Shown here: positions 5,296 through 5,691 of the stretch, one piece after another
Position numbering within the stretch: position 1 is the stretch's first letter
How the letters are laid out: each line of letters starts with the position of its first letter
Notes under the pieces: generated by a model
What the model was told of the DNA's origin: nothing
The model's database searches: none
What the model saw: the letters and a program-made list of their open reading frames with translations, nothing else
Program-made: the position numbers and the translations under genes
Source: Planctomycetota bacterium
GTDB taxonomy: Bacteria; Planctomycetota; Phycisphaerae; Tepidisphaerales; Tepidisphaeraceae
Length of the DNA stretch: 5,691 nucleotides
Assembly: GCA_029777755.1 (NCBI GenBank)
Contig: JAKORQ010000277.1
Coordinates: 1 to 5,691, forward strand
Direction of reading: 5' to 3'

Positions 5296-5691
5296 CTAGA
5301 ACTCGAATCCGGCATTCGCCAGCCGCTTGTCGATCTCGCCAATGACGCGATCCTCTTCACCTTCGCCCCTGGCGATGAACGTCACGCTGAAGCGCACATA
5401 TGCACCTGCATCGTCCCACGGCACGGTGCTGATCAGCTTCTCGGTGATTAGCCACTGGCTGAACTGCTCGGCGTTCTCGAAGCTGACGCGCTGACCATCC
5501 TTGCCGACCGCCGATTTGGGGCAGCGGACGTACAGGAAGAACGATCCCTTGGGCTTCTTTGCGGCAAAGCCGTACTTGTTGAGCACGCCAACCAGCTTGT
5601 CCATGCGGCGCGAGTACTTGCTGGCGATCTCCTCGGTGATCTGCGGGTTGTCCAGCGACACCGAGCAGGCCTCCTGGATGGCGAGGAATTG
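5296..5691 (-). CDS. Class I/II PLP-dependent aminotransferase, probably LL-diaminopimelate aminotransferase (N-terminus cut by window edge)
   Basis: The frame is open from the right edge to TAG at 5296, giving the last 131 residues; the PLP-binding lysine and the start codon lie outside. An internal GTG at 5661 is not the start, since clear family sequence (QFLAIQEACS) precedes it. The fragment is the small C-terminal domain of fold-type I aminotransferases: a helix-rich part, then KKPKGSFFLYVRCPK at about 45-59, then STVPWDDAGAYVRFSVTF at 88-105, in which R100 should be the arginine gripping the substrate alpha-carboxylate. The whole pattern resembles enzymes annotated as LL-diaminopimelate aminotransferase (DapL), which makes LL-diaminopimelate from tetrahydrodipicolinate in lysine and peptidoglycan synthesis. 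That role is my recollection of close relatives and is less certain than the fold. It is the first gene in this window of a possible three-gene minus-strand transcript. Confidence 0.88.
   Translation of the reverse strand, partial: QFLAIQEACSVSLDNPQITEEIASKYSRRMDKLVGVLNKYGFAAKKPKGSFFLYVRCPKSAVGKDGQRVSFENAEQFSQWLITEKLISTVPWDDAGAYVRFSVTFIARGEGEEDRVIGEIDKRLANAGFEF

Noticed and set aside
5167..5451. A 94-codon plus-strand frame spanning the folK-aminotransferase gap.
   Set aside because: It is antisense to two recognised genes, has no domain-like content, and runs through the hairpin region.

Overview
The window looks like a piece of a moderately GC-rich bacterial chromosome, most likely from a planctomycete (Planctomycetota, possibly Phycisphaerae). 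The best clue is the protein on the minus strand at the left edge. It opens with the short N-terminal signature LESRTLL, a form of the LEPR-XLL motif typical of secreted or surface proteins of planctomycetes and their relatives, and carries calcium-binding RTX repeats. Weak or absent Shine-Dalgarno sequences in front of most genes fit that placement but do not prove it. I see no tRNA, rRNA, CRISPR array, transposase or other sign of mobile DNA.

Layout. (1) 1-1825, minus strand: a large modular protein cut by the left edge, with a LEPR-XLL start, a complete cyclophilin-type peptidyl-prolyl isomerase domain, a cadherin-like domain and 17 RTX nonapeptides. (2) 1826-1948: a 123-bp divergent intergenic region. 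(3) 1949-2959, plus strand: a six-helix inner-membrane protein of the YihY/BrkB family. (4) 2976-4748, minus strand: a heparinase II/III-like protein with no visible signal peptide, ending tail to tail with the YihY gene 16 bp away. (5) 4773-5237, minus strand: folK, the pterin pyrophosphokinase of folate synthesis. (6) 5296-5691, minus strand: the C-terminal 131 residues of a class I/II aminotransferase, probably LL-diaminopimelate aminotransferase, cut by the right edge.

The three right-hand genes run the same way with gaps of 58 and 24 bp and could form one transcript: aminotransferase (lysine and cell-wall diaminopimelate), folK (folate), then the heparinase-like gene. Two RNA-level structures support this reading. 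A 41-nt hairpin with a GAGA tetraloop follows the aminotransferase stop codon. A nested hairpin plus U-rich tract follows the heparinase stop codon and looks like an intrinsic terminator; it lies inside the last codons of the oppositely oriented YihY gene. In both, the wobble pairs favour the minus-strand RNA.

No obviously new multi-gene system is present. The points most worth a second look are the secreted cyclophilin-RTX fusion, the signal-less, cysteine-rich heparinase-like protein behind folK, and the two RNA structures.
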